Below, in pieces: positions 27,095 to 37,792 of a stretch of DNA of 64,000 bases. Each line of letters starts with the position of its first letter. Within the stretch, counting starts at the first letter, position 1. This stretch comes from Bacilli bacterium. Its GTDB lineage: Bacteria > Bacillota > Bacilli > Bacillales > Amphibacillaceae. Where the stretch lies: positions 1-64,000 of the forward strand of contig DUPD01000050.1 in assembly GCA_012838505.1 (NCBI GenBank), read 5' to 3'. The notes beneath the pieces are model-generated. The model saw only the letters and a program-made list of their open reading frames with translations. It had not been told where the DNA came from and searched no databases. Position numbers and translations under genes: made by a program.

Positions 27095-28054
27095 ATGATT
27101 GTAACCGATAAAAAGAGCTCTATTGTAGAACAAATAAATGAGTTAAAGAAAAAAAGAAATGCAATACTTTTAGCACATAATTATCAGATTCCTGAAATTC
27201 AGGATATTGCTGATGTGTTAGGTGACTCTTTAGCGCTTGCCAGAGCTGCACTAAATACACAAGCTGATGTGATTGTTTTTTGTGGTGTTCATTTTATGGC
27301 AGAGACTGCAGCGATTTTAAATCCAGAAAAAACTGTCTTACTACCTGATTTAGAGGCAGGTTGCTCACTCGCTGATTCAATCACTGCTGAACAGCTTCGT
27401 GAGTGGAAAAAGGACCACCCAGATGCAGTTGTTGTTTCGTACGTTAATACATCTGCAGAGGTGAAGGCGGAAAGTGATTATTGTTGCACATCGTCTAATG
27501 CTGTGGCAATCGTCAACTCAATTCCAGAAGATCAAGAGATTTTATTTTTGCCAGATATGTTTTTAGGTGAATTTGTAAAAAGAGAAACGGGTCGGGAAAA
27601 TATTCATATATGGCTAGGGGAATGTCATGTTCATGCTGGAATTAGACCGGACCAAGTTGCTGATACTTTTACAAATTATGATCAAGCAGATCTGCTTATT
27701 CATCCAGAATGCGGATGTTCAACACCTAGTATGTATTTAAAATCTGAAGGTATCCTACCTAAAGATAAGACACATATTTTATCAACGGGTCAAATGTTAG
27801 ACTACTCAAAAAAATCAAATGCTGAGCAGTTTATCGTTGCAACGGAAGTAGGCATTATTCATCAAATGGAAAAACAAAACCCTAATAAACAATTTATTGC
27901 AGCTAATCCCGAGGCTGTCTGTCCATTTATGAAGATGATTACGTTAGAGAAAGTTTTAACGTCATTAAGAGAGAATACACATATCATTACTGTACCAGAA
28001 AAGATAGCAAATAAAGCGAAATATGCAATTGATCGAATGGTTGCAATTGGATAA
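27095..28054 (+). CDS. nadA: Quinolinate synthase NadA
   Basis: LLAHNYQIPEIQDIADVLGDSLALAR, VVSYVNTSAEVKA, NPEAVCPFMKMITLE. Confidence 0.95.
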   Translation: MIVTDKKSSIVEQINELKKKRNAILLAHNYQIPEIQDIADVLGDSLALARAALNTQADVIVFCGVHFMAETAAILNPEKTVLLPDLEAGCSLADSITAEQLREWKKDHPDAVVVSYVNTSAEVKAESDYCCTSSNAVAIVNSIPEDQEILFLPDMFLGEFVKRETGRENIHIWLGECHVHAGIRPDQVADTFTNYDQADLLIHPECGCSTPSMYLKSEGILPKDKTHILSTGQMLDYSKKSNAEQFIVATEVGIIHQMEKQNPNKQFIAANPEAVCPFMKMITLEKVLTSLRENTHIITVPEKIANKAKYAIDRMVAIG

Positions 28055-28065
28055 TTAACTAGATA

Positions 28066-28093
28066 CCACTTTAATTGTTTTCAATTAAAGTGG
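28066..28093 (+). terminator. Rho-independent terminator after nadA
   Basis: ccactttaattg-tttt-caattaaagtgg + T7. Confidence 0.85.
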
Positions 28094-28181
28094 CTTTTTT
28101 TAACGATCTTCTTCAAAATCCACTTTTCAATTAATTTTTCCAGTATAATAAAGGAAATGACAAAAGGTTGGGGCTGATTAA

Positions 28182-29888
28182 ATGTTTAAAAATCAAGTTA
28201 AAATAATTTCGGTAATAGCAATTGCTTTATTTGGTTTCTTCTTATTTAGTCAAGACTTAGAAGCGAATTCGATGTCATCAATAGATTATTCAATTGAATT
28301 ACAATCTGATGGTTCAGGAATCGTGACAGAGACGAGACAAATGCATTTAACGGAAGGAACTGAAGTTTACCTCGTCTTTAGTGATTTAGAAGGTTCAGAA
28401 ATAACGGATGTTCATGTCAGTGATTTTGGTGAGTCATTTACTTATCAAGATCAATGGGATATTAATGCGAGTCGAGAAGAGAAAACTGGAAAATATGGTT
28501 TAATCCCAACAAGTGAAGGGTATGAGTTAACTTGGGGCATTGGTGAATATGGTGACCATGAATTTATCGTTAGTTACACACTTAGTGGAATGGTTCGACA
28601 GCTTGAAGATGGTCAAAGCCTACTGTGGCGTTTTTTTAATGGACGTAACAATGTTCCGCCAGAAGAAGTGACGATCACAATTAGTGGCGCTGTGCCATTT
28701 GATCAAGAGCAAACAAAGATTTGGAGCTTTGGTTATGATGGTGAAGTATATTTAGAAGATGGCCAGTTAATCGGTTGGTCTAATCAAGCCTTAACTGAGC
28801 GTGACTACATCACAATATTTATGCAGTTTTTAGATCAGCCTTTTAGCCCTGCGCTTACTTGGGGTGAAACGATAGCTGAACAAGAAGCGAAAGCGATGGA
28901 AAGTAGTAATTACCTGGATCAAGGAAGGTCAGATAGTGATCAGATTGCAATGTATTTGGGTATTGTTATTGCAGGTCTTGCGATCATAACCGCATTTTTT
29001 AGTGGTTTCTATGTTACAAGACGTAGGAAAGCAATTGAAGCAGCTGATCCACTCATAACTGGATCTAAAAGAGAACTACTTAACGAAGGGAAAACTTATC
29101 ACCAAATACCTTATCCGGTAGAAGACATAGCGGATGTTGCATATTTCCTTCAGGAGCAAGGAAAAGGTGAACTAGAAGCCTATTTTAATGCATTTTTATT
29201 AAAGTGGCTCAGAGATGGTCAGATTACTCAAATTAAAGATCACTCGAATCAAGAGGAGATCATCAAGTTAAATGTACGGACATTGGGTGATGAGTCAACT
29301 TTAGAAGCTCAATTCTATCAGATGCTCTTATCAGCAGCTGATCGACATGGTGAGGTAGATGCTAAACAATTAACGAGTTGGGCAGAGGAAAATTATGATC
29401 AGATTACTGAAATTGAAGCAAGTTTACCGTACGAATCGAAGCAATTTTTGCTTAAAGAAAATTATTTAAATGAAGAAGAGGTATACTTTTTAGGTAATTT
29501 TAGAGCAAAAGCACTAAAGTCGACGTTCAAAGGTGAAGAGTTATACAATCAACTCGTACAATTTGAAAATTACTTAAATGAACTGCTTTTATTGGATGAA
29601 TCTGAGCTTAAGCATCTCAGCCTATCTGAGGACGTTATCATTTGGGCGAGTCTATTTAATTTAGTCGAACCGATTGTGGAACAAATAGAAGCAATTGATC
29701 AAATCTATTTCACCAATCATCATTTTACCTTTACGAATATATATTGGTTAAGTCTCTATTCAAGTGGATTTTCTTCTGGCTATGATCGTGCTGTCACAAG
29801 CCACCAACGTTCATCAGGTGGAGGTGGAACGACGAGTTTCGGTGGTGGAGGAGGTTCTTTTGGCGGTGGTGGTGGCGGTGTACGCTAG
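28182..29888 (+). CDS. DUF2207 domain membrane protein, Gly-rich C-terminus
   Basis: Signal peptide, single TM, C-terminal SSGGGGTTSFGGGGGSFGGGGGGVR. Confidence 0.85.
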   Translation: MFKNQVKIISVIAIALFGFFLFSQDLEANSMSSIDYSIELQSDGSGIVTETRQMHLTEGTEVYLVFSDLEGSEITDVHVSDFGESFTYQDQWDINASREEKTGKYGLIPTSEGYELTWGIGEYGDHEFIVSYTLSGMVRQLEDGQSLLWRFFNGRNNVPPEEVTITISGAVPFDQEQTKIWSFGYDGEVYLEDGQLIGWSNQALTERDYITIFMQFLDQPFSPALTWGETIAEQEAKAMESSNYLDQGRSDSDQIAMYLGIVIAGLAIITAFFSGFYVTRRRKAIEAADPLITGSKRELLNEGKTYHQIPYPVEDIADVAYFLQEQGKGELEAYFNAFLLKWLRDGQITQIKDHSNQEEIIKLNVRTLGDESTLEAQFYQMLLSAADRHGEVDAKQLTSWAEENYDQITEIEASLPYESKQFLLKENYLNEEEVYFLGNFRAKALKSTFKGEELYNQLVQFENYLNELLLLDESELKHLSLSEDVIIWASLFNLVEPIVEQIEAIDQIYFTNHHFTFTNIYWLSLYSSGFSSGYDRAVTSHQRSSGGGGTTSFGGGGGSFGGGGGGVR

Positions 29889-30108
29889 ATATTAACCAAG
29901 GGACCCTATCGATTGATTGTGATAAAAAGCATAGATTTATTTTTTGATAAAGGGAATAATAAAGGTGTTATTGTCGAGAGAAAGTGTGTGCTTAGTTTTT
30001 ATACTGGTATGATTGGTATTTAAATGTTACTATAGAAAACATAATGATCACTTTTATTCTAAGATTTCAGATGCAGTTATTCCATCTAAGAAAGAAGGAG
30101 AAACGAAG

Positions 30109-31227
30109 ATGAAAATAGGAATACCAAAGGAAGTTAAAGCAAACGAAAGCCGTGTGGCGATTACTGACACTGGTGCAGCGTTATTAGTGCAACAAGGTCA
30201 TGATGTCTATATCGAAGCGGGGGCAGGGATTGCAGCAGACATCACAGATGAACAATATATTGAAGCTGGAGCCACTATTTTAGAAAATGCAGAAGATGTT
30301 TGGGCTGCAGACATGATCATGAAAGTTAAAGAACCGCAAGAAAGTGAGTTCAAATATTTTAGAGAAGGGCTAATCATTTTTGCCTATTTTCATTTGGCAA
30401 ATGAGCCGGCACTGGCCGAAGCGATGGTGAAAGCAGGGGTCACAGCTGTTGCTTATGAAACAATGGTTGGACCAAACGATGATTTACCATTATTAATGCC
30501 GATGAGTGCAATTGCTGGGCGAATTTCTGTTCAAATTGCGTCATTCTTTTTACAAAGTCCCCAAGGTGGGAAAGGTAAGTTGATTGGTGGCGTTCCGGGT
30601 GTCAAAAATGGAAAAGTTGTCATTATCGGTGGAGGAGTTGCTGGACAGAATGCGTTACAGATCGCTCTAGGATTAGGTGCGCACGTCACAATTTTAGATG
30701 TTAAACCGGAAGTATTGCAACAAATTGAAGAAGTATATGGAAATAGCATTATTACATTGATGTCGAATGAAGTGAATATCGCTGATTCGATTAAAAATGC
30801 TGATATTGTTGTTGGTGCTGTATTAATTCCAGGATCAAAAGCACCTACTCTAGTGACTGAAGAAATGGTTAAAACGATGGAACCTGGATCAGTCATTGTC
30901 GATATTGCTGTTGATCAAGGCGGTATTTTTGAGACGGAGGATCGAACGACAACGTATGAAGATCCAATTTATACGAAGCATGGTGTCATTCATTATGCTG
31001 TCCCTAATATGCCGGGTGCTGTACCGAAGACGTCAACTACTGCGTTAACGAATGTGACTGTTCCACATGCGATTGAAATCGCGAACAATGGTGTGGTTAA
31101 TGCTGCAGAAAACAGCAATATGATTTACACTGGTGTAAATACGTATGGTGGCTATGTCACGAATAAAGGTGTTGCAGAAGCACTTGATATGGAATACCGA
31201 GATTTTGCCAAACTTGTTTCGAAATAA
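30109..31227 (+). CDS. ald: Alanine dehydrogenase
   Basis: MKIGIPKEVKANESRVAITDTGAALLVQQGHDV; ATG at 30109 preceded by RBS. Confidence 0.96.
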   Translation: MKIGIPKEVKANESRVAITDTGAALLVQQGHDVYIEAGAGIAADITDEQYIEAGATILENAEDVWAADMIMKVKEPQESEFKYFREGLIIFAYFHLANEPALAEAMVKAGVTAVAYETMVGPNDDLPLLMPMSAIAGRISVQIASFFLQSPQGGKGKLIGGVPGVKNGKVVIIGGGVAGQNALQIALGLGAHVTILDVKPEVLQQIEEVYGNSIITLMSNEVNIADSIKNADIVVGAVLIPGSKAPTLVTEEMVKTMEPGSVIVDIAVDQGGIFETEDRTTTYEDPIYTKHGVIHYAVPNMPGAVPKTSTTALTNVTVPHAIEIANNGVVNAAENSNMIYTGVNTYGGYVTNKGVAEALDMEYRDFAKLVSK

Positions 31228-31233
31228 AGATTG

Positions 31234-31263
31234 AAAAACCGCATGAAACTTCATGCGGTTTTT
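31234..31263 (+). terminator. Bidirectional-looking terminator
   Basis: aaaaaccgcatga-aact-tcatgcggttttt. Confidence 0.8.
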
Positions 31264-31270
31264 ATTATGG

Positions 31271-32452
31271 CTAATTATCTTCTGCTTTATGACCGAAAAG
31301 TTCTGGAATCATAGTAAATCCATCAATAATTGTTTCCTCTTCAACTTCAATCATTAAGTAGCGTTTTCCGCTAAAGTGAATCTGTTTAACATAATGCAAA
31401 TCCTCAGGGCTGACTGCAATATTTGCAACTTTCGTGTTAATTTTAATCGATTTTGTATTGTACTTAGGGACGATATTTTTTGCTTTCAATTCATACTGAG
31501 TATCGTCAATCACATTGCTAAAAGCTGTCGCTAGTTTATCTGAATTGACATCCTCAATGCCGCTATGCTTTAAAATACTTTCGATATCTTTATAGTCCAA
31601 TCTTGCTGAATCTTCCTCATCCTCTTCAACGACACGATTAACTTCTTGATAAATATTTGCGAGTGTTCCTGTGTTTAATTCATGTCCAATCGCATCTCGA
31701 ACGACTTCTTCAAAAATAATTTTGTCTTCTTTAGCAGTAACTGATTCTTCTGCATTAAGTACATCTTCAATAAAAGCTTCATCTGGTTCGTTTGCCTTTG
31801 GTGCGGAATAAAGGATTCGATTCACATCTGCCGCGCTATCAGTAAAACACGGGAATAAAAAACCACCAATTGGTTTTTGGAGATTAATGACAGGGTCAAC
31901 AATTAAGTTATACTTAAATTGCTTTTCAATGTAATCAAAATGCAATTCTTTCTTTGGCTCCTGGGTTTGGTTCATACTTGATAAAATAAATGTGTGTGAA
32001 TGGAGTTTGTTATAGCGACTTTCTTCATCTTCGGTACTTTCTCGTTTAACCGGTTTAAAGTATTCTCCTTTGATAAAAGTGATCACGACATCCATTTCAT
32101 ATTGTTTAGTTAGAAGCATTTTTTCAACTAGACGAATCATTTGGGCTTTCCAATGATCTTGATCATCGGTGATCAGTGCTTCATGTAAAATCAATTGACT
32201 TGAATCTTCAACGTCTGATTGAAATTTAAGTTCAAATAATTTCTCATCAACCGTTCCTGTTAAAACTTTTCTGAAGTTTGTTAGGAAAAGTTCCTGTTCA
32301 TCTGTGCCTAGCATTTCAAATGGTTGGCTCTGTTGATGATAAATTTCACTTGACTCTTTCATAATATAAACATTAAAAATCTCATCAATCGTTAATAATT
32401 CATTATTCTTTTTAAATTGTCTGCGAAGCTCAGCAATGTCTTTTTTGTTCAT
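31271..32452 (-). CDS. DUF4317 family protein
   Basis: MNKKDIAELRRQFKKNNELLTIDEIFNVYIMKESSEIYH; family recognised from memory. Confidence 0.75.
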   Translation of the reverse strand: MNKKDIAELRRQFKKNNELLTIDEIFNVYIMKESSEIYHQQSQPFEMLGTDEQELFLTNFRKVLTGTVDEKLFELKFQSDVEDSSQLILHEALITDDQDHWKAQMIRLVEKMLLTKQYEMDVVITFIKGEYFKPVKRESTEDEESRYNKLHSHTFILSSMNQTQEPKKELHFDYIEKQFKYNLIVDPVINLQKPIGGFLFPCFTDSAADVNRILYSAPKANEPDEAFIEDVLNAEESVTAKEDKIIFEEVVRDAIGHELNTGTLANIYQEVNRVVEEDEEDSARLDYKDIESILKHSGIEDVNSDKLATAFSNVIDDTQYELKAKNIVPKYNTKSIKINTKVANIAVSPEDLHYVKQIHFSGKRYLMIEVEEETIIDGFTMIPELFGHKAEDN

Positions 32453-32565
32453 TTTATTCTCCCCCTACCTGATATGATGTTATCACATTTCACTTGGAAT
32501 AAGGCAAGGAAATTTTTAATAAAAAATCAATTATAATTGGCTGATGAAATATCAAGTGTAAAATA

Positions 32566-32598
32566 AAAACATGAGCATCATCGCGATGCTCATGTTTT
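32566..32598 (-). terminator. Terminator downstream of ahpF
   Basis: aaaacatgagcatc-atcgc-gatgctcatgtttt. Confidence 0.85.
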
Positions 32599-32601
32599 AT
32601 T

Positions 32602-34131
32602 TTAGTTTCGTAGCAAGTAATCAAATGCTCCGAGTGCTGCTGTAGCGCCTGCACCCATTGAAACGATAATTTGTTTGTAAGGTGTGTCTGTACAGTCTCC
32701 AGCTGCGAAAATACCTGGAATATTTGTTTGACCTCTCTTGTCGATTACAATTTCACCAATTTGGTTTTTCTCGACAGTGTCACCCAACCACTCTGTGTTA
32801 GGGGCAAGACCAATTTGAATGAATGCACCTTGTAATTCAACGTGCTTCTCTTCATTTGTTTCACGATCAATATAAGAAATACCATTAACCGTTTCATCGC
32901 CAGTAATTGCAGTCGTTTGTGCGTTTAAAATCACATCGACATTTGGTAAGCTACGTAAACGTTCTTGAAGAACTGCATCAGCTTTAAGCTCTGACATAAA
33001 TTCAAATACAGTGACGTGGTTAACAATACCAGCTAAGTCTAATGCCGACTCAATTCCGGAGTTTCCACCACCAACAACGGCAACATGTTTACCTTCAAAT
33101 AAAGGTGCGTCACAGTGTGTACAGAACGCAACACCTTTATTTCTGAATTCTTGCTCTCCTGGAACACCAATGTTTCTCCAGCGTGCACCAGTAGCGAGAA
33201 TAATTGTTTTACTTTGTAAGATAGCTCCGTTGTCAAGCTCAATATTGAATAGATCTTTCTTTTCGATATGCTTAGCTTGCAGGCCTTTCATGACATCGAT
33301 ATCATATTCATTGACGTGCTCTTCAATTTCAGCCATCAATTTAGGACCTTCAGTATATTTAGTTCCAATGAAGTTTTCGATTCCTAGGGTGTCCATGACT
33401 TGACCGCCAAAGACGTCAGCTACAATACCTGTGCGAATGCCTTTACGAGCAGCGTAAATTGCTGCACTTGCTCCACCAGGCCCCCCACCAATGACAAGAA
33501 CATCAAATGGTTCTTTTTCATTGAGTTCAGCAGGATCGATACCGCTGCCTAATTTGTTTAGAATATCTTCGATCGTCATCCGGCCACTAGCCATGAATTC
33601 GCCGTTCATATAAACAGAAGGAACAGCTAGAATATTTTCACGCTCGACTTCTTCTTTGAAAGCAGAGCCTTCAACCATCGTATGTGAAATATTTGGATTG
33701 ATGACACTCATTAAGTTTAATGCTTGCACAACATCTGGACAGTTTTGACAAGTTAAACTAACATATGTGACGAAGTTATATACCCCGTCAATCTTCTTGA
33801 TTTGTTCGATTATATTTTCTTCAACTTTAGGTGCACGACCACTTACTTGTAAAAGTGCCAATACTAAAGATGTAAATTCATGGCCAAGTGGAATACCTGC
33901 AAAAGTAACTCCACTATCCGCCTCACCTTTACGATTGATACTAAAACTTGGTGTCCGCTCTAAAGTTGTTTCTTCAACAGAAATCATTGAAGACATGTCA
34001 GCAATTTCGTTAACAAGCTCAAGTGTTTCTTGAGAAACTTTATCGTCACCTGCGCTTACTTTGATGACGATATCGTTTTCTAATAGTTCTAGATATTGGG
34101 CAAGTTGTTGCTTTATATCTTTATCTAACAT
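32602..34131 (-). CDS. ahpF: Alkyl hydroperoxide reductase subunit F / NADH oxidase
   Basis: N-terminal thioredoxin-like repeat, GGGPGGASAAIYAARKG, FCTHCDAPLF redox motif, next to ahpC. Confidence 0.95.
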   Translation of the reverse strand: MLDKDIKQQLAQYLELLENDIVIKVSAGDDKVSQETLELVNEIADMSSMISVEETTLERTPSFSINRKGEADSGVTFAGIPLGHEFTSLVLALLQVSGRAPKVEENIIEQIKKIDGVYNFVTYVSLTCQNCPDVVQALNLMSVINPNISHTMVEGSAFKEEVERENILAVPSVYMNGEFMASGRMTIEDILNKLGSGIDPAELNEKEPFDVLVIGGGPGGASAAIYAARKGIRTGIVADVFGGQVMDTLGIENFIGTKYTEGPKLMAEIEEHVNEYDIDVMKGLQAKHIEKKDLFNIELDNGAILQSKTIILATGARWRNIGVPGEQEFRNKGVAFCTHCDAPLFEGKHVAVVGGGNSGIESALDLAGIVNHVTVFEFMSELKADAVLQERLRSLPNVDVILNAQTTAITGDETVNGISYIDRETNEEKHVELQGAFIQIGLAPNTEWLGDTVEKNQIGEIVIDKRGQTNIPGIFAAGDCTDTPYKQIIVSMGAGATAALGAFDYLLRN

Positions 34132-34145
34132 AGTTATCAGACTCC

Positions 34146-34712
34146 TTAAATTTTACCAACAATATCTAAGCTTGGCTTAAGTGTTTCTCCGCCTTCTTCC
34201 CATTTAGCTGGGCATACTTCGCCTGGATTTTCACGTACGTATTGTGCTGCTTTAATTTTATTAATTAAGATACTTGCATCACGGCCAATTCCGTCTGCGT
34301 TAATTTCAACTGCTTGGATCACACCATCAGGATCGATGATAAATGTTCCACGATCAGCTAAGCCAGATTCTTCATTAAGAACATCGAATTGACGTGTAAT
34401 AGTTTGTGATGGATCACCAATCATGATGTATTCGATTGAACTGATTGCTGGTGAATGCTCATGCCACGCCTTGTGAACAAAGTGAGTGTCAGTTGATACA
34501 GAGTAAACTTCAACACCTAATTTTTGTAGTTCTGCGTATTCCTTTTGAACATCTTCTAATTCAGTTGGACATACGAATGAGAAGTCAGCTGGATAAAAGA
34601 CAACAACGCTCCATTTTCCTTTTAAATCTGCTTCTGTAACCTCAAAGAAATCCTTTCCATTTTGGAAAGCTTGTGCTGTAAATGGTTGTACTTCCTTACC
34701 AATAAGTGACAT
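34146..34712 (-). CDS. ahpC: Peroxiredoxin AhpC
   Basis: [31 protein letters not shown]. Confidence 0.97.
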   Translation of the reverse strand: MSLIGKEVQPFTAQAFQNGKDFFEVTEADLKGKWSVVVFYPADFSFVCPTELEDVQKEYAELQKLGVEVYSVSTDTHFVHKAWHEHSPAISSIEYIMIGDPSQTITRQFDVLNEESGLADRGTFIIDPDGVIQAVEINADGIGRDASILINKIKAAQYVRENPGEVCPAKWEEGGETLKPSLDIVGKI

Positions 34713-34777
34713 AATAATTTTCCTCCTTAGTATTTTGAATTATTGACTGAATTAACTTCTTAATAGAGAATGTTAAT

Positions 34778-34833
34778 CAATAATAATTCTAATTCGATAT
34801 CCATTATTATAAAGTATCTATTTTATAAGTCAA
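34778..34833 (-). promoter_or_regulatory. ahpC promoter with PerR-like box
   Basis: Minus strand TTGACT-16-TATAAT (34833-34806) and TTAGAATTATTATTG (34792-34778), close to PerR consensus TTATAATNATTATAA. Confidence 0.5.
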
Positions 34834-35078
34834 GTAAAAAAATTTTAATTTAAATAACCTTTACAATCATACTTTTGTATTGTTTCTAGTTACTGATTTT
34901 CTATACCAGTATAGCCCCTTTCTACAAAAATAACTGCGTGTATTATCAATAATCTATTATATTTGATAATATTTAATGAGAATAGTCACTATAATTTTCG
35001 AGATTCTATACTTGAATGTCGGTCTTTGTTAAACTTATAATTGATTAAAATTGTAGCTAGTTAAAGGAGTGCGATTAG

Positions 35079-35317
35079 ATGGGGACAGAGCAAGAATTAA
35101 TGCTTGCTGGAGAAATGTATCATCCAGCTGATCCTGAATTGGTTAAAGATCGAATGAACGCTCGTCGCCTTGTGCGTTTATATAATCATACGACAGAAGC
35201 AGAGATGACTAAGAGAACTGAATTGCCTCAGGTGCCGTTGTGACAAAAGATGTTCCAGATAATGTTGTCGTTGGTGGCAATCCAGCACGGATAATTAAAA
35301 AAATTGATCAGCTATAA
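35079..35317 (+). pseudogene. Maltose O-acetyltransferase-like gene, internal deletion
   Basis: N-term MGTEQELMLAGEMYHPADPELVKDRMNARRLVRLYN and C-term [26 protein letters not shown] are present in different frames; the hexapeptide core is missing. Confidence 0.85.
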
Positions 35318-35322
35318 ATGAA

Positions 35323-35346
35323 AAAACCCCTAAGCTTAGGGGTTTT
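35323..35346. terminator. Perfect palindromic bidirectional terminator
   Basis: aaaacccctaagcttaggggtttt. Confidence 0.85.
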
Positions 35347-35349
35347 ACT

Positions 35350-36249
35350 TTAGTCATTAGTGAATACGGATAAGAACCAGTCCCAAATTGATTTGAAGAA
35401 ATCACCAATCGCTTGAATTAACCCTTGTCCTTCTTCACTTTCGGCAAAGTCACTAATCCAGTTGCGAGTCGCATCGATTGTGTCTGTAACTTTGCTCCAA
35501 TCGATATTGAGGTTACGCAGTTTATCAAACAATTCAACTAAACGATCAAGTTGAGTATCAGATAGGTTGATTCCTAATTCCTCTGCTAATCGTTTAATGA
35601 GATCACGTAATTCTTCAGTCGTTTCTGGGCGCTGTTTTTCAATCTCTTCTTTAATCCGATTCATTAAATCTGTTGCTTGTTCATCATCGATATTTTCATC
35701 TTCAGCAAGTTCAGCTGTTACCACCATTTCTTCGTTAGCTGCTTGTTTTACTTCTTCATCAATCTCTTCGCCTGTTACCGCCTCATATGCTTTCATAATT
35801 CCAGTTAAAGCGCCAGTCCCTGAGACGTTAAATGGAGCTGTTACATAGATTTCAGCCCCGGTAATGCCCGCGGTAGCTAATGCGTTGGAATACATGGCAC
35901 CAGTAATATAAGTAATTTTGTTTGTTGTAACGGCAATCCCAGTATTATCATCACGTAGGTCAACTCGGGCAGAAGATAGTGCGTTCGAGCCAATTTGGGA
36001 TGCGGGAATATGGTCGCCTAAATAATTATGCTCTTCTTCGTTAGTTACATAAATAATCGTGATCTCATCTTCATTGTCGATACCCATTTCTTTTAAGATA
36101 GCATCTCGTTGATCAGCAGATAAATCTTCACCTAGTGTTACGATGACTTCTCCTGTAATGGCATCAGCGAGTGCTGTTGGAATTGTTGCATGGATGAAAA
36201 ATGATAAGATGAGTATCATCATGCTACATTTTAAAATAAATTTTTTCAT
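35350..36249 (-). CDS. DUF1002 domain secreted protein
   Basis: Signal peptide; VTLGEDLSADQRDAILKEMGI...GITGAEIYVTAPFNVSGTGALTGIMKAYE. Confidence 0.85.
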   Translation of the reverse strand: MKKFILKCSMMILILSFFIHATIPTALADAITGEVIVTLGEDLSADQRDAILKEMGIDNEDEITIIYVTNEEEHNYLGDHIPASQIGSNALSSARVDLRDDNTGIAVTTNKITYITGAMYSNALATAGITGAEIYVTAPFNVSGTGALTGIMKAYEAVTGEEIDEEVKQAANEEMVVTAELAEDENIDDEQATDLMNRIKEEIEKQRPETTEELRDLIKRLAEELGINLSDTQLDRLVELFDKLRNLNIDWSKVTDTIDATRNWISDFAESEEGQGLIQAIGDFFKSIWDWFLSVFTND

Positions 36250-36441
36250 GGGAAAATCTCCTTTTTCACTTTTTTAAAAGCTTATGTTCATTCTACAACA
36301 TTTAATTGAGCTTGTCTTGTCAAAAATATCGCCAAGAATATAGACGTTAGTTAATCATACAACATTGAAGTTCACTATTGTTGTCAAATTTTAAGTTAAA
36401 ATAAAATAACTAGCAAGTAGATTAACGACTCGCTAGTTAAG

Positions 36442-36831
36442 TTAATTTGTATCGGCTATCTTGATTGGTTCGGGCTTTGTTTTTCTATTCGGCGTATGAA
36501 TTGTACTGTTACCGTTAAAGATTCCACCTTCTTCAATGATCAAGCCTTCAGCATCAATCTTACCATTAATCTTACCGCTAGCATGGATTTGAATTTTTTC
36601 GCTAGTTTTAATCTCGCCATTTGCTTCACCAGCTACAATCACGTTCTTTGCTTGGATGGTTGGTTCTGTATAGCCACTTTTTCCAATATAAACATTACCC
36701 TCGCATTCGATTGCACCATATACTTTACCATCAATCCGCAAGCTTGTCGGTAATTTAATTTTTCCTTCAATAATCGTATCTTTTCCGATAATTGTTTCAA
36801 GCACTTTATGTTTCTTTTTTCGGTTGAACAA
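36442..36831 (-). CDS. Bactofilin (polymer-forming cytoskeletal protein)
   Basis: TIIGKDTIIEGKIKLPTSLRIDGKVYGAIECEGNVYIGKSG...; paired with M23 peptidase. Confidence 0.9.
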   Translation of the reverse strand: MFNRKKKHKVLETIIGKDTIIEGKIKLPTSLRIDGKVYGAIECEGNVYIGKSGYTEPTIQAKNVIVAGEANGEIKTSEKIQIHASGKINGKIDAEGLIIEEGGIFNGNSTIHTPNRKTKPEPIKIADTN

Positions 36832-36846
36832 AGTGAAAACCCTCTC

Positions 36847-37425
36847 TTAGTTTATTTCATTGTCAAAAAAGTTTAGGTAAGGCTCAGGATCAACAGCTTT
36901 TTCTGATTTAATGATTTCATAATGCAAATGTGGACCTGTACTTCTCCCTGTTGAACCAAGTTCACCAATGACATCCCCCTTTAAGACTTGATCACCTTGC
37001 TCAACACTTATTTTTGATAAATGTGCATAAAGTGTCTCATATCGATCACTGTGATTGATGATAATCGTGTTACCGTAACCACCATGATATTGAGCTAATT
37101 GAACAGTTCCATCTGCCGCTGCATAAATTGGCGTTCCAGTTTTGCCACGGACATCAATACCAGAGTGGATCGCGCGAGACCGATTAAAAGGATCGTTTCT
37201 CGGTCCAAATGGTGAGGTGATTTTATTTGGATCGGTCGGCCAATGAGTCGGGATATAAAGTAAGTTTTCTTCTAGAGCCATATTTTTAGTTAATAGCTCT
37301 TTATTAATCGAGAAGTAATGAAATAAAAGACCGATCGGAATTAAAATAAGAATGATTGTAAAACTAATTAACAAACGTGGGATGGTGAATTGTTTAACGG
37401 GCTTCGTAATATTGTTTGGTACCAT
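36847..37425 (-). CDS. M23 family metallopeptidase, membrane anchored
   Basis: SGIDVRGKTGTPIYAAADGTV...HLHYEI. Confidence 0.92.
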   Translation of the reverse strand: MVPNNITKPVKQFTIPRLLISFTIILILIPIGLLFHYFSINKELLTKNMALEENLLYIPTHWPTDPNKITSPFGPRNDPFNRSRAIHSGIDVRGKTGTPIYAAADGTVQLAQYHGGYGNTIIINHSDRYETLYAHLSKISVEQGDQVLKGDVIGELGSTGRSTGPHLHYEIIKSEKAVDPEPYLNFFDNEIN

Positions 37426-37792
37426 CGTAAACGTCCATTTTCGAAATCGGAATTTTTTTCGTTTTAGCTTCAGTCTCAGTCTCTCCTTTCAAAATTAAGC
37501 TTTAAAGAAATTTAAAAGCCAATTTTTTAGTCCTCTTTTACTAGTTTAATAGAATTTGTAACCAACTTGAAACATAACTAGACAAAATTTTGCATATTAT
37601 TAGTGGATCAAGTGCTGCTTTCCATTCAAGTAAAGATTTCAGCTAGTTTACTTGGTATTTTGAATAAGTTGAGCAATTTTTGAAAACTTGATCATAATCA
37701 ATTTATTCTATTAAACAATTGGTTATAATTAAGGTAATCATTTCGGAACATTGTGTCTTATCTGAATAAGTTCAATAGGAGGAGCAAGTGAG

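Noticed and set aside
29815-29885. GGT/GGC-rich stretch
   Set aside because: Encodes the normal Gly-rich tail of a DUF2207 protein, not an independent repeat element.
30531-30896. Antisense ORF inside ald
   Set aside because: Shadow ORF of alanine dehydrogenase; no RBS or domain.
33011-33403. Antisense ORF inside ahpF
   Set aside because: Shadow ORF opposite a well-conserved flavoprotein.
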